64,000 bases of DNA, from assembly GCA_022457155.1 (NCBI GenBank), contig JAJGOT010000022.1, positions 2,237,001 through 2,301,000 of the forward strand. Reading direction: 5' to 3'. The position numbers were made by a program, and so were the translations under genes. The notes beneath the pieces were generated by a model. That model did no database searches. It had not been told where the DNA came from and saw nothing but the letters and a program-made list of their open reading frames with translations. Positions within the stretch are counted from its first letter, which is position 1; every line of letters begins with the position of its first letter. This stretch comes from Cladopsammia gracilis (Eukaryota > Cnidaria > Anthozoa > Scleractinia > Dendrophylliidae). Below, one piece after another: positions 1-12,000 of this stretch.

Positions 1-365
1 AGCTGATACAGTTTGATCTGTTCGGTAGAACTTTTAGCTGAATATTTCAGCAGCCGAAATTTTTAGGGAAAGGTATCCCCCGAATTTGGAAGCTGCTTTC
101 TCGTTTCCGAAAATCCTAGCTCACCTCATTTCGTATTCAAAGCGACAATTTTTATCACTCCGAAAACAAAAGGCTTTAAATTTTCCGATGTCCAGAAAGC
201 TTGATGCGAAATTTTACTAAAGAAAACTTTAGTTTTTAATATAATTAATAACGATTTTTTAAGGTGATGGAAGGTGCTCCTGATATTTTCAAGACTAGTG
301 AATGCGAGTAAACGCCGGCATGAAAAAAAAGACAATGCGAAAATTAACTCCTGGAATCAACTATG

Positions 366-556
366 CTATAGACGCTATTCACAAATGGCGGCCGATTTAT
401 TATTCTTTTATATTCATGCTAATCAGCCCAACTAGCCTCATTTTAAAGCAAAACTTTTTTGAAGTTTGCACATGCTAACGATGCTAGTTGGGCTGCTTAG
501 CATGATTATAACTGAAGAATAATAAATCGGTCGCCATTTATGAATAAGGTCTATGG
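366..556. mobile_element. Hairpin MITE, ATGGCGGCCGATT family, copy 1
   Basis: Near-perfect inverted arms: CTATAGACGCTATTCAC on the left against ATAAGGTCTATGG on the right, and AATGGCGGCCGATTTATTAT mirrored near 515-535. No ORF. Arm sequence matches the copies at 34970 and 46915, with a diverged outer end. Confidence 0.75.
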
Positions 557-944
557 TACAGTGCATCCCCGAAGCGAGGTAGATAATAAAAATCCAATAT
601 AACAAGCAAACAATCTTGCCCTTTTCGGAATAACACCATCCTCATTTTCAAAACTGTCTGCCATGTTGAATGAAACAGAGAAAACAAATGTCTGTACTCT
701 AAAAGATCATGTGTAATGACCAGTCAAAATACGCGTATAATCGTGAATTATACATGAAGTGTTACTTACTGCAAACACTGATAGTGTTCTTCTCTTGCAG
801 CGATGTGGCTATAGACGGAAACAATAAACAACTGTCAAAATCAAGCAAGGGACCAAGTTTAAACAAGAATTTGAGAAATTTCAATTTTATTTTGCAAATA
901 AACTACAATGTAAACTGTGCCATAGAAATTGAAAGTCACAGAAT

Positions 945-1560
945 CACAAGTTAGAACCATTTAGTATATAGCATAGTAAACGGTACTTCAGAAACGTACT
1001 GCTTCATCCACAGACTTAAATTAGAACTACTTTTTACAGCGTCAATTTCAATTGACTGATCACACTTTAGGATTTCATCCACAGACTCAAAAGTTAGAAC
1101 CACCCTTGTACAGCATAATAAACAGGTCAAACAGCACCACAGGAAAGTACTGCCAAGTAGCTTTCATTTGAATGGTCACACTTTAGCAAAAGTTAGAACC
1201 ACTTTGTACAGCATAATAAACAGTATCGCAGGAAGGCATTGATAATATTGAAATTTGTTTGTTAAGATCGATTTATCTATGCAGCAAAAACATTTTGTGT
1301 GTCACAGGAAGGCAATGCTCAGAAGATGTCATTTGAATGGTAAAGACACGCTAGGATTTCATCGACTAACTCAAGTTGGAATGACCTGGTACAGCTTAAC
1401 AAACAGCGCCAATGAAAAGTACTTCTCACAAATTCTCATGCGAATATGTTGGGAATTTATGCACAGATTATTCTGTACATCGCAATAGATTCAACAAAAG
1501 GCAGCACAGGAGAGTTCAGCTCATTATTGCTTCAATTTAAACGGTCACACATCCGGACTG
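945..1560. repeat. Diverged tandem repeat, about 120-bp units
   Basis: Units contain AAAAGTTAGAACCACTTTG, TACAGCATAATAAACAG, cacaggaag and GAATGGTCACACTTTAG in the same order, about five times, with indels. It lies in the EHMT intron left of the 1798 exon. No coding content seen. Confidence 0.6.
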
Positions 1561-1797
1561 AAAAACTGGTCAAATCAACCCCTGGCCATTTACCACCGGA
1601 CATCTAGCCCCTTAGCCTTGATATTAATACCTTAAGCCCCCTGATATGAAGACATTTAGCCCCCTATAACATCAAACGAATAACAGTATGATAAAACAAT
1701 TGTCTAATTGTGTTAATATGAGGGGTCTGAATGACCGACAAATGAGAAATTCTGCGAAAAATCCAAGCAAAATTACGTCAGAGGCAGGAGTACTTAC

Positions 1798-1913
1798 AGT
1801 GGTGTATCCCCGCGTATATTAACAGCGTTTATATCCGTATGTTCAATAAGCAAGAGTTTGCACACTTCCAGATTGCCAGAATATGCTGCCCAGTGGAGGG
1901 GGACATTGAGTTC
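1798..1913 (-). CDS. EHMT: EHMT ankyrin exon, leftmost visible (116 nt)
   Basis: Acceptor gttgatgtttggcatcag and donor ACCACT/GTAAGT. Encodes ELNVPLHWAAYSGNLEVCKL then LLIEHTDINAVNIRGDTPL, ending on a split codon. The HW...SG cage motif and the family's AVN.HGD(S/T)PL segment are present. The next exon was not found in 1-1797. Confidence 0.92.
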
Positions 1914-4900
1914 CTGATGCCAAACATCAACAATAATGTGATTACTTCATCATTACTTCATTATTACTTCATTATCAATTTACTTATTTGTTCAGAGCAT
2001 TTTTCAATTTATTGTCGTAAAATCAAAACCAAAGTAATTACTCTGGCCAATCACAACCGACACAGACAATGTAAAGAACCAATCAGAACTAGAAGCAAAT
2101 GCATGTAGCTGGCGCCAAGCGCAGGAAAGCGTGTGCGAGCAAATCACAATTGGGTTTGGTTTTACTTCTGATTGGTTGGGAAAGTGGCGCGAGATTTTTT
2201 GGCCAATCACAAAGCGTAGCAATGCAACACAAAAGCAATTGCAAAATTATTTTCGACACTCAATTGAAAATCGCTCTATTACGTACTTTTAAACCTAAAA
2301 GGGACACTGTGCCGGCAGATATATCGTGTTTTCATTATTATGGCTTGCGGCTTGCTTAAAGCAGTTTTATTATCTTGAAATAGGAAGAAAAAAATCACCA
2401 AAAGTGATGAAAACAAAGAAATATTAACAGAATGGCAATTTTGATTTCTTGACCGCCTTACACGAAATCAAATTTAACGAACTGTAATCCACTTCCATCC
2501 TTGTAATCCTACACTTTATCTCCAAACTACTGCCTTTGTTTTGCTCTGTAGAATCTTTTTATCCAATTAAGTTGTATATTTGGTGGCAGTGGAATCCAAG
2601 AGGTGGCTCTTACTTCCACTACTTCCGGATCGAATTGGAATTTGAAAATGTTGGTTTTTATGAAGAGAGGAAAACCGGAGAAAAACCCTCAGGGCAAGGA
2701 TGAGAACCAAAAACAAACTCAACCCACATATGATGCCGAGTCTGGGAATTGAACCGGGGGCCGGGAATCGAACCCGGGCCACACTGGTGGGAGGCGAGTG
2801 CCCTCACCACTGCGCCATCCCTGCTCCCACAATGCAAATAATGGAGCCCTCAGGTTACAGTGTGTTATGTTTTGAACTGCCCCATAATCATGCACAATCT
2901 TTGTTTTTGCGAATTATAATATAAACACATTGTAGCTGAATGCCTTAACTTTATTCTTCCTTCATTCTTTCCAAAGAATGAAATTATTTACTCTAGCAGA
3001 GTTCAAAATCTATTGTGGTTTATGCCGAAAATATAAGGGGAAAGTCTGATGGGCTTTATAACCACGACATTTTAATACCAACTTGTGATAACACATACGT
3101 GCTTCTCTAATGGCAGTAAAATAAATACCACACACGTTTCTGTAATGGAAGTAACACAGTTTTGTTTCTATAGTGGCAGTAATATTAGTACCACACACGT
3201 TTCTATAATGGCAGTAATATTAATACCACACTCGTTTCTATAATGGCAGTAATATTAATAACACACTCGTTTCTATAATGGAAGTAACAGTTTTGTTTCT
3301 ATAATAGCAGTAACATTAATACCACACTCGTTTCTATAATGGCAGTAATATTAATACCACACTCGTTTCTATAATGGCAGTAACATAGTTTTGTTTCTAT
3401 TGTGGCAGTAATATTAATACCACACATGTTTCTGTAATGGAAGTAACACAGTTTTGTTTCTATTGCGGCAGTAATAATAATACCACACTTGTTTCTATAA
3501 TGGCAGTAATATTAATACCATACTCGATTCTATAATGGCAGTAACATTAATACCAAGTCTCGAATGTGAACATTGGCTCCTTGCTCAATCAACAGCTGGG
3601 TGGCGTCATATTGTTTATCCTCCGCTGCCCACATAATAGGAGTCCATCCACCATCATCCTGGTAACATAAGTATTACATGCTGATTAGGCGACTGACAGA
3701 TGTACATCACACCATAGCTTCTTGCTGGAAAGGGGGACATCTTTGAAAATCCTATCAAGATCAAGGGGTTATTCTAACTGGGGTCAATTCTTATAGTGGG
3801 ACTAACAGAATGTGTTCATGCAAGAACCACATGATGTCCCTCGAAAAGAGAAATGCCCCAAAACTGTCTCCCTAACAGACAAGTAACTGCCAAATTTCTC
3901 TATTTCTCTAATGGCCAAATAGAAGGATTAGCCCATAGTTTAAGCTTATCATTTATAATTATATACACGTTTAATATAACAATTTTCAGTGTTGCATAAA
4001 CAGTAATACATAACATGCTTATAAAAAGCCTTCACCTTTTCATTGATATCAAACTGCCCTGTCGTAAGCAAAAGCTTGATTAGATCTGTGTGCCCTTGAC
4101 GGACAGCTAAATGGAAGCATGTCATACCCTTGGTGTCCTGCAAATTGACAACAACTTAAGGAGTTATCTCTTAGTTTCAGGTACAGCCCAATAGGACGGT
4201 GCTTTAATTTTGGCCTGATTCGGAAAGATTAAAACCTTGACTAACAAAATTTGCAGAGTACATGGAATGAACCTATTGGAAAGTAAAATAACATAAATAT
4301 ATTTTCTCCCCTAGACTAACACTTATTTCGTTTAGCCATCACAGTTTACTAGGGAGGTTGTTCCTCGATTGTTTTTTCAATTCACAGCTTAGCTATGTCA
4401 AAATACTCTCTAAGTTGACAGGAGCTAACAAGGATAAGCTTCCAAATCTGATGATTGTACAAGAAAAAATTCCTTAGATTTTAAAAAAAAAATTGGCAGG
4501 AGACAAGAGGATTTTTCTTGGCCATGGGATAAAAGCATAAAGTTATGTAGCATTTGTACCCTGACTCCCAGATTTGCTCCACATTCAACAAGATACTCCA
4601 CGGCTTTGACCTTGTGATTGCTAACTGCATCAAACTAAAAAAAAGGAGCATGGTTAGTATGTACACTTAAAGATGCCGTACACTACAATAATTTATCTCA
4701 AAAACGTCAATAGCATTGGGAATTATCTCTCGGTACTACTACCCACATAAGTGTATAGGCATGATTGAGAATAAAGGTTGCTAACAGTGAAATACATGTA
4801 TGTTTGTGTTTTAACATGTACAGTACTTACAAATGGTGTTCTATTCTCATAGTCTACAAGGTTCAAGTCACACCCCGCCTGAAAATGTAAATTAAGTAGT

Positions 4901-7900
4901 TGCAATCCAGTGTAATCCAAAATACATTGTAATCAAAAGACAACAGAGTCAGTTTCTTTTAATGATCTGAAGTAATATATCAAACACGAGGAAGAATGTC
5001 TCATCAGGATATCTAAACACCGAGAAGTGGGTTGAAAAACAAGGGGGGGGGGAGGGGGAGTAATATATCAAACATGAGGAAGAGTGTTTCATCAGGATAT
5101 CCAAACACCGAGAAGTGGATTGGAAAAATAAGGGGGGAGGGGAGGGGAGGGGAGGGGAGTAATATATCAAACACGAGGAAGAGTGTTTCATTAGGATATC
5201 CAAACACCGAGAAGTGGATTGGAAAAGTAAGGGGGGAGGGGAGGGGAGTAATATATCAAACATGAGAAGAATGTCTCATCATGATATCCAAACACCAAGA
5301 AGTGGATTGGAAAAATAAGGAGGGGAGGGGAGGGGAGTAATATATCAAACACAGGGAAGAATATCTCACCACGATATCCAAACACCTAGAAGTGGATTGG
5401 AAAAATAAGGAGGGAGGGGAGGGGAGTAATATATCAAACACGAGGAAGAATGTCTCATCACGATATCCAAACACCAAGAAGTGGATTGGAAAAATAAGGG
5501 GGGAGGGGAGGGGAGTAATTTATCAAACACGAGGAAGAATGTCTCATCAGGATATCTAAACACCAAGAAGGGGATTGGAAAAATAAGGGGGGAGGGGAGG
5601 GGAGTAATTTATCAAACATGAGAAGAATGTCTCATCACCATATCCAAACACCAAGAAGGGGATTGGAAAAATAAGGGGGGAGGGGAGGGGAGTAATTTAT
5701 CAAACACGAGGAAGAATGTCTCATCAGGATATCTAAACACCAAGAAGTGGATTGGAAAAATAAGGTGCAGCTAAGTTTGGTTTAACCAACTTTGAGGAGT
5801 TTCAATAGCCCGTTTCACAGATACGGCAGCCATATTGATTTTGCCCACAGGGCATCCCATAATGAACATTGAAAACAAAGGAATATATTAATTTAAATGC
5901 TCATTATGGGATGCCTTGGAGCAAAATCCTGTATCTGCAAAACGGGCTATACCTGATGGAACACCCTTTCGATTGTTTGATACAGTTTCTGAAACTGATC
6001 AATAAGTACAGAGAAAACAAAGGAATAAAATCGCCAAAATCGATGCCTATTTAGATCTTGTTTCCAAACCACCGTCGCACATGATTTTTTGTTCCAACTT
6101 AATGAATTATTAACTAGTGTATCCAAAAGATAGTAATTGCTGCGGTAAATTTGTTGTAATAATGCTGTTTTATCGTCTCGCTGGTATTACAGAATTTTCT
6201 CTTTTGTTTTTTGAGGGGAAGCACAGCAAATGTAACCAGGATGAATCGACAAAAATTCCAGCTTATAAGACTAATTTTGTTTTGTAATTCACGCATCAAG
6301 TTCCTGCAATGTCTGTAGAATATTGTTGAGTAAAGGACGCGTTCACCACGAGGAAGGTGTGAAAATTTAGGTTAATTACTGTGTGTTCGCGTCTCCCAAG
6401 CTCAGCTCAGGTTTCGCGTCCCCAAGCACTCAGCTCAGCTCAGTCTCATCTACCCCTGTCGGAGTGATTTCAAAATAAATTTGTCTTTTATTCCGTTCAA
6501 TCTTCGAAAATCTTTGCCATTCAACGGTCCTATCACCATGCCTCGCAGTCCCCGCTCAACTCGTAGTAGTCTCCGACACTCGACTGGGACATGTTGGACC
6601 AAAATGCTGTATTACAAATCTCGCAGCCAACACTGAGCTTGAAGCAGCAAGCGAGGCTATTGTTTGTGGCGCATTGCATTCTGGCCCAAAATGTGTTCGT
6701 GGCGCAGTGAATTCTGGTAAAAAGGGTTCAAATCGAGATTTTTCCTAGCTTATATTTTTTTCTCATATATTTCTCTTAAATCCTGATTATGTTGCTGCTC
6801 ACTCGCTATGCTCATTCTGCAGCAATGAGTTTGAGAGTCCTGTTACAATACTGTAAATATTGTTTGGTAAATAAAAATTATACAGTCTGACATACGGTAC
6901 ATAAAAATTAAAAATAGCATGTTGCTGCTCCAGTAAGTATACATGTACCTGTAGAAATATACACATTATCATCATTGATCAGGGTATGAATGATTCAAGG
7001 TATTCATAAATTACTTGAATGGGCATTTCACTGTGTTCTACCACAATACATTTATTTTTTCAAATAGTTACCAGTCTAAGACAAGCCATGATATCAACAT
7101 ATCCGCCAGCAGCCGCTGCATGCATGGCTGTTTTTCCTTTTGATTTTAGAACTTGGTAGTTTGGATCACATCCCCCAACTACAGAAAAAAAATATATAAA
7201 ATCTATGCAGCTGAACATTAATAAGAAACAAATCAAACTTAAATAGTAAATATACCTCTTCAATCACAGGTCACACCCAACGTTTTGTTTTGTTTCTTCA
7301 ACAAATTATTTTACAATAACTGTGCAAATTCTCCCGCGCTGACTGGCTAATTTTCATTATCATTAAGAGTACAGACAGATAAAACGATAAAACTGACGCC
7401 ATCAGCGAAAGTTTTTCCAAACTTTTCAGCTCTCCTTTTTTAGTGGCGAGAATTCTTTCACAAATCCAGAATTATTCAATGAGAAAATCATCTAAAAATT
7501 AATAGATGAGATGAACCACAAGAAAATAAAACACAACCTTAAAGCAGAAAGATGAAGATGTTTGGTGAGAATCCAGACCTGAAAATTGGTGGTGAGCAGG
7601 ATTATAGTGCTGCCGCTGAAATAAGCTTTACCGGAGGTGAACTGAACCATGTTTCAACGGATTATTTGAGAACAATTTTAACCGGAATAAAGGTTAGTTT
7701 CAAAATTGTTTCAAAATTGTTTCTGACTTACTCTACTCAGACTTTTTATTTATGAGCCAGTGTTTCTCCGAATTATGGTGATGAAATTTTGGTTTTGTGG
7801 CGATCGCATCTTGCATTTCCTTCCTTCGTTTCAACATCAGTTTTGGCGTTTTGTTATTGTAAAAAATAAATCTAAAAGTGAAGAAAAGTTCGATTCAAAG

Positions 7901-8964
7901 TCAAAAAGTCAAAACTGAAGGTGACAATTTGCTTTTGATCTTGAAGTGAGATACATTTGTATAGTTAAAACATTTCAGTGTTTTCTCATATTAAAGAAAA
8001 ATTGAAAATATTCTAAGGTTATCTTAATAGCCACAGAAAAACAACAAACCCAGCAGAGCAAGAACTTTGTGAACATTGCATTCCTTAGCAGCTGTGTACA
8101 AATTCCTTGGTGACACTTTTAACTTTCTAAATGGACTGAAAAGAAAAAAGAACCACTTTTAATTATTAATGTACAAATTGGTTAACATGACTTGTGTATG
8201 TTGTGGTTAAAATTTTCAAACCAAAGAAAAAAATTGGATCACATGGATCACAGTCTTCCTTTACTAAGGCTTTGTGGTTAAAAATATAAATGTATTACTG
8301 TTGGTTTCTTGATGACATCTCAAAACTTCTTGTGGTTGTAATGCAGGTGAGCACCAATTGCAATGACATCATTGGTACATGTATGTTGGAAAAGTCTCCC
8401 CACGGCATTCATAAATCATACCCTAGACCATGTTAAGAAATTAGCTAAGACATTTTTATTTTCGAAGTTCATTGAAAGTAATATTCTCTTTTATACATAA
8501 TAGCACCAGCACTGTTTTAATTTGAATATGAATATATGAGTGAACAGCAGATGAAATATAAGTGAAATTTGTGATCCTCGCAGTGTGCTATCAACCTAAA
8601 CAGTTGAACCAACCTCAGGTTGTTTTTTCAACTTCTTAAGTCAATAGCACACTGCAATAATCACAAATTTCACTTGTGTTTTAATTTGTTACCAATTAGT
8701 TTTTACACTTAATGTAAAGTGCCAAAGATGTTTGTTTTTTCCAATATGTGCACAAAATAATGGATTATTTTTATTATTAAACATGTCTTCCTGTAATTTG
8801 TTGTTTCTGATTATGACAGTAAAATAGAAAGTATTCTCCTACTGACATACTTGGCTACTTCATTACATTCATCCAAAAGTCGCTGAAGAATCTGGGGATT
8901 AGCCAGAAGAGGGGCATCCTCTATAAATTATAGGAATAAAAATAATAGTCTCAGTAAATATAAC

Positions 8965-9025
<61 letters not shown>

Positions 9026-12000
9026 TTTTTATTAGCAGTATATCCACTAGGTGGATACTAATTCTAACTACAGTCAAAGCTCTCCTTGCGACCACTCTCA
9101 TAAGAGACCAGTTCCAGTTACGACCACCATTGTGAAACCCTGTTTGCATTGCCACTCAAGCTCTGTAATTAAAAGCTCTCGTAAGCGACCGCTCTCGTAA
9201 GCGACCGTGACCACTTTTGGGAATTACTAACTGGTCTTTTCCTTTCATGACGACTTCAACACAGTCAAAGTGTGTAATTATGCGAACCCCACTTGAGTGG
9301 GGTTCGTACGTATTTATGAGCCTTGTTTCCTAGTAACGGTTGACGTTTTTTACGTCACATCCAATTGAGAGTCTCAAATGCTGGCCGTAAAAGAAAACCG
9401 GTTTCTTGAGGTTTCGATAATCTGAAGCTGACATATATTCTTACGAAGTGCAATTCGTACAGCACCCGTACTGTCCGTACGGGGACTTCGATTTGCTATT
9501 CGTACGGGAGTCCAAAACTTTCGACAATTGCCCGTTCCGAAGTTCAAAAGGAGCCTGGGGATGAGGTTTTTAATTTTGATTTAATTAAAAATTGGAGCCT
9601 ATCACAAGAAAGATCATATTAAAATTAGTCAGTGTACAAAATTTGGGGCTGTTTCATTAAATGGCAACCATGTGGGAGGCTTTCAAAAATCAGAAAAAAT
9701 TAGAGACTTTGTATGGATTTGGGGGACGCCATCTCTGAATTAGAGACATTTGTATGGGATTTGGACGACCTTTGACAGCTCACAGCCTGGTTACTATGCA
9801 ATGAAACATAACCAAATTTGGTAAACTTACTAATTTTCATGCAATCTTTCTGATGGTGCAATTCATTTTTTGATATGACGTAATTTGAACAATGTGTAAA
9901 GTAGGGCCCAGTCCCTTTTTGAACTTCGGAACGGGCAATTTTCAATGTTATTCTTCACTTTTGTGGGTCCACAATATTAATGTTCGTTTAGCTTTACAAA
10001 GCGCTTCTGGTAAATGATGTTGATTTGCTTTGCTGACTCTCTGTATACTCACGCGAGCGACTCATTGTGACACATATTTTGCGTCAAAGAAAACTCCCGT
10101 ACGAATAGCAAATCGAAGTCCGCGTACGGGTGCCGTACGAATAGCCACTGCGATAGTATTAATACAAATACGATTCTTTTCATTCAGAGGTCAAAAGATG
10201 TTGTAATCTTTGCTATTCAGAGAGCAGGAACTAGAAACAAGCTTCATTCAATATTTTTGCTCGAAAGGTTGAACGTTTTCTTTTGACGCCATCTTTTACT
10301 GCGATCATTTCTTTGCGAATCTCGCGCTCATCTCACTCGGAAACTCCAGCCATCAAATGAAACCATCACTCGGCCTCTCAGATTGAAGAAACAATGGTGC
10401 AGACAGGTCAAACTCCATAATCATCGATCGCTTCTGCTTTACAGTCAGGTTCAAAGTTTTCGAAAGCCATTCTCGTTCGTTTTCGCTCATTCAAAACAGG
10501 TTTTGATCGACGGAAAGTCCGCATTTGGTTGCTAAGATACTAGTTAGATCCAAGTCTCCCGCGGTATTATTAACTCTAAACTGCGCATGCGAGGAATATT
10601 TAATGAATTACACACTTTGACCGTGTTGAAGTCCTAATGGTTTTTAAGCTCTCGTAAGCGACCACTCAAAGAGACTGATTTGTATTAGTCAACACTTTAA
10701 TAAAAGATTAGTGTTTACACTCTAATTGTCAATGTACTTCTCTTGGTTTGTTGATATAGATCTTGAATAAACAGTTCAAGGTGATTTCTGGCTGGAGCAT
10801 GTGAGTGGCGCATTTGTGATCTCGATTGATGTTTTATGAAAGCTCTCGTAAGCGACCATCCACTGTTGTTTCAGCGTGTGGTCGCTTACGAGAATGGGCT
10901 CTCATAAGCGACCAGCTCCAGTTACGACCACTTTTACGAATTCCCGAGGTGGTCGCTTATGAGAGCTTCAACTGTAATAAATAATGGTAATAGGACTGAG
11001 TGGAGTCCAATTTGGTCTGTAATCATACAAGTGAGTAACAAAATACGATGATCACACAGCGGAACTCTGATTTTGTTAATCACAAGTGTGATTACAGACA
11101 GACTTTTTAAAGCATTACAATTTCATCACTGCAAATTTAAGGAAATTGTAATAGTCATGATTGTATCAATAACAAAAGCAGTAATCCTAAAATTAATATT
11201 CACATTAATTCTAAATATTGACATTCATAAATTTGTATATTTAATAATTATTTTCAAAATAGAGACATTCTGGGCAACAGTCACATTATTTATTCAATTA
11301 GTTAATTACATGTAGCATTATTTACAATAGTCAATAATTTTTTAGAGCAAGCATCTAAAATTTTCATTTCAAGCATGCACACAAAACAAAATTTTGGAAA
11401 TCGTGGGAAAGTTTTCACCTACATGTAAGATAGTGATTTTTAATGTGGCCAAACACAGTTTCGCAGGCGGTCAATGGCAATTCACATGACGGCATGGGTT
11501 TTTAGAAAGAATGTGAGACAGCTCCATTTTGAAAACAATGTACACAAACGACAATTTCTCAAACTACACTCATTAAAATTTCATCAAATTTGTCAGAATT
11601 CTTATTTTTATCGCATTTCAAATAATGAGAACTTTAAAACAGAAGTCTAACAAAGGAATTCTGTGACACTTCAATATTGACTGGGCAGCTATGTTCTTAA
11701 AAAACAGTTTGTTAAACTTTGGTTGAGCCAATTTTAAACAATAAGAATTATTTAATGTAAGCTGCGTGTAAGTTCATGAGAAAATCTAATGACTGGATTT
11801 TACTTAAACCTCAAAAAAGTGAAATTTTAGGGTTGTTTTCAATCATCCACATTGCCATAGAAACAGTCCAAAGTGCAAATTTTAATTTCCTTTTGCCAAG
11901 TTTCAGCTCTTAAGCTGCAACCTTTCTCACATAATGCCCTAACGAATGGCATATACTCACAACCTATTAAAACTGTGTTCGGCCACGTTGACAAGTGGCA

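Noticed and set aside
2004..2359. ORFs of 72-89 codons on both strands near 2.0-2.3 kb
   Set aside because: They lie across the CCAAT-rich MITE; the matching copy at 47850 has the frames disrupted differently.
3096..3556. CRISPR-like array
   Set aside because: Units are contiguous with no unique spacers, and the genome is eukaryotic.
4949..5566. Overlapping ORFs of 60-104 codons with PSPPPLFFQSTS-type repeats
   Set aside because: They are translations of the G-rich minisatellite on both strands, not proteins.
8928..9155. Leu-rich 75-codon ORF
   Set aside because: Translation of the (AAT)n microsatellite.
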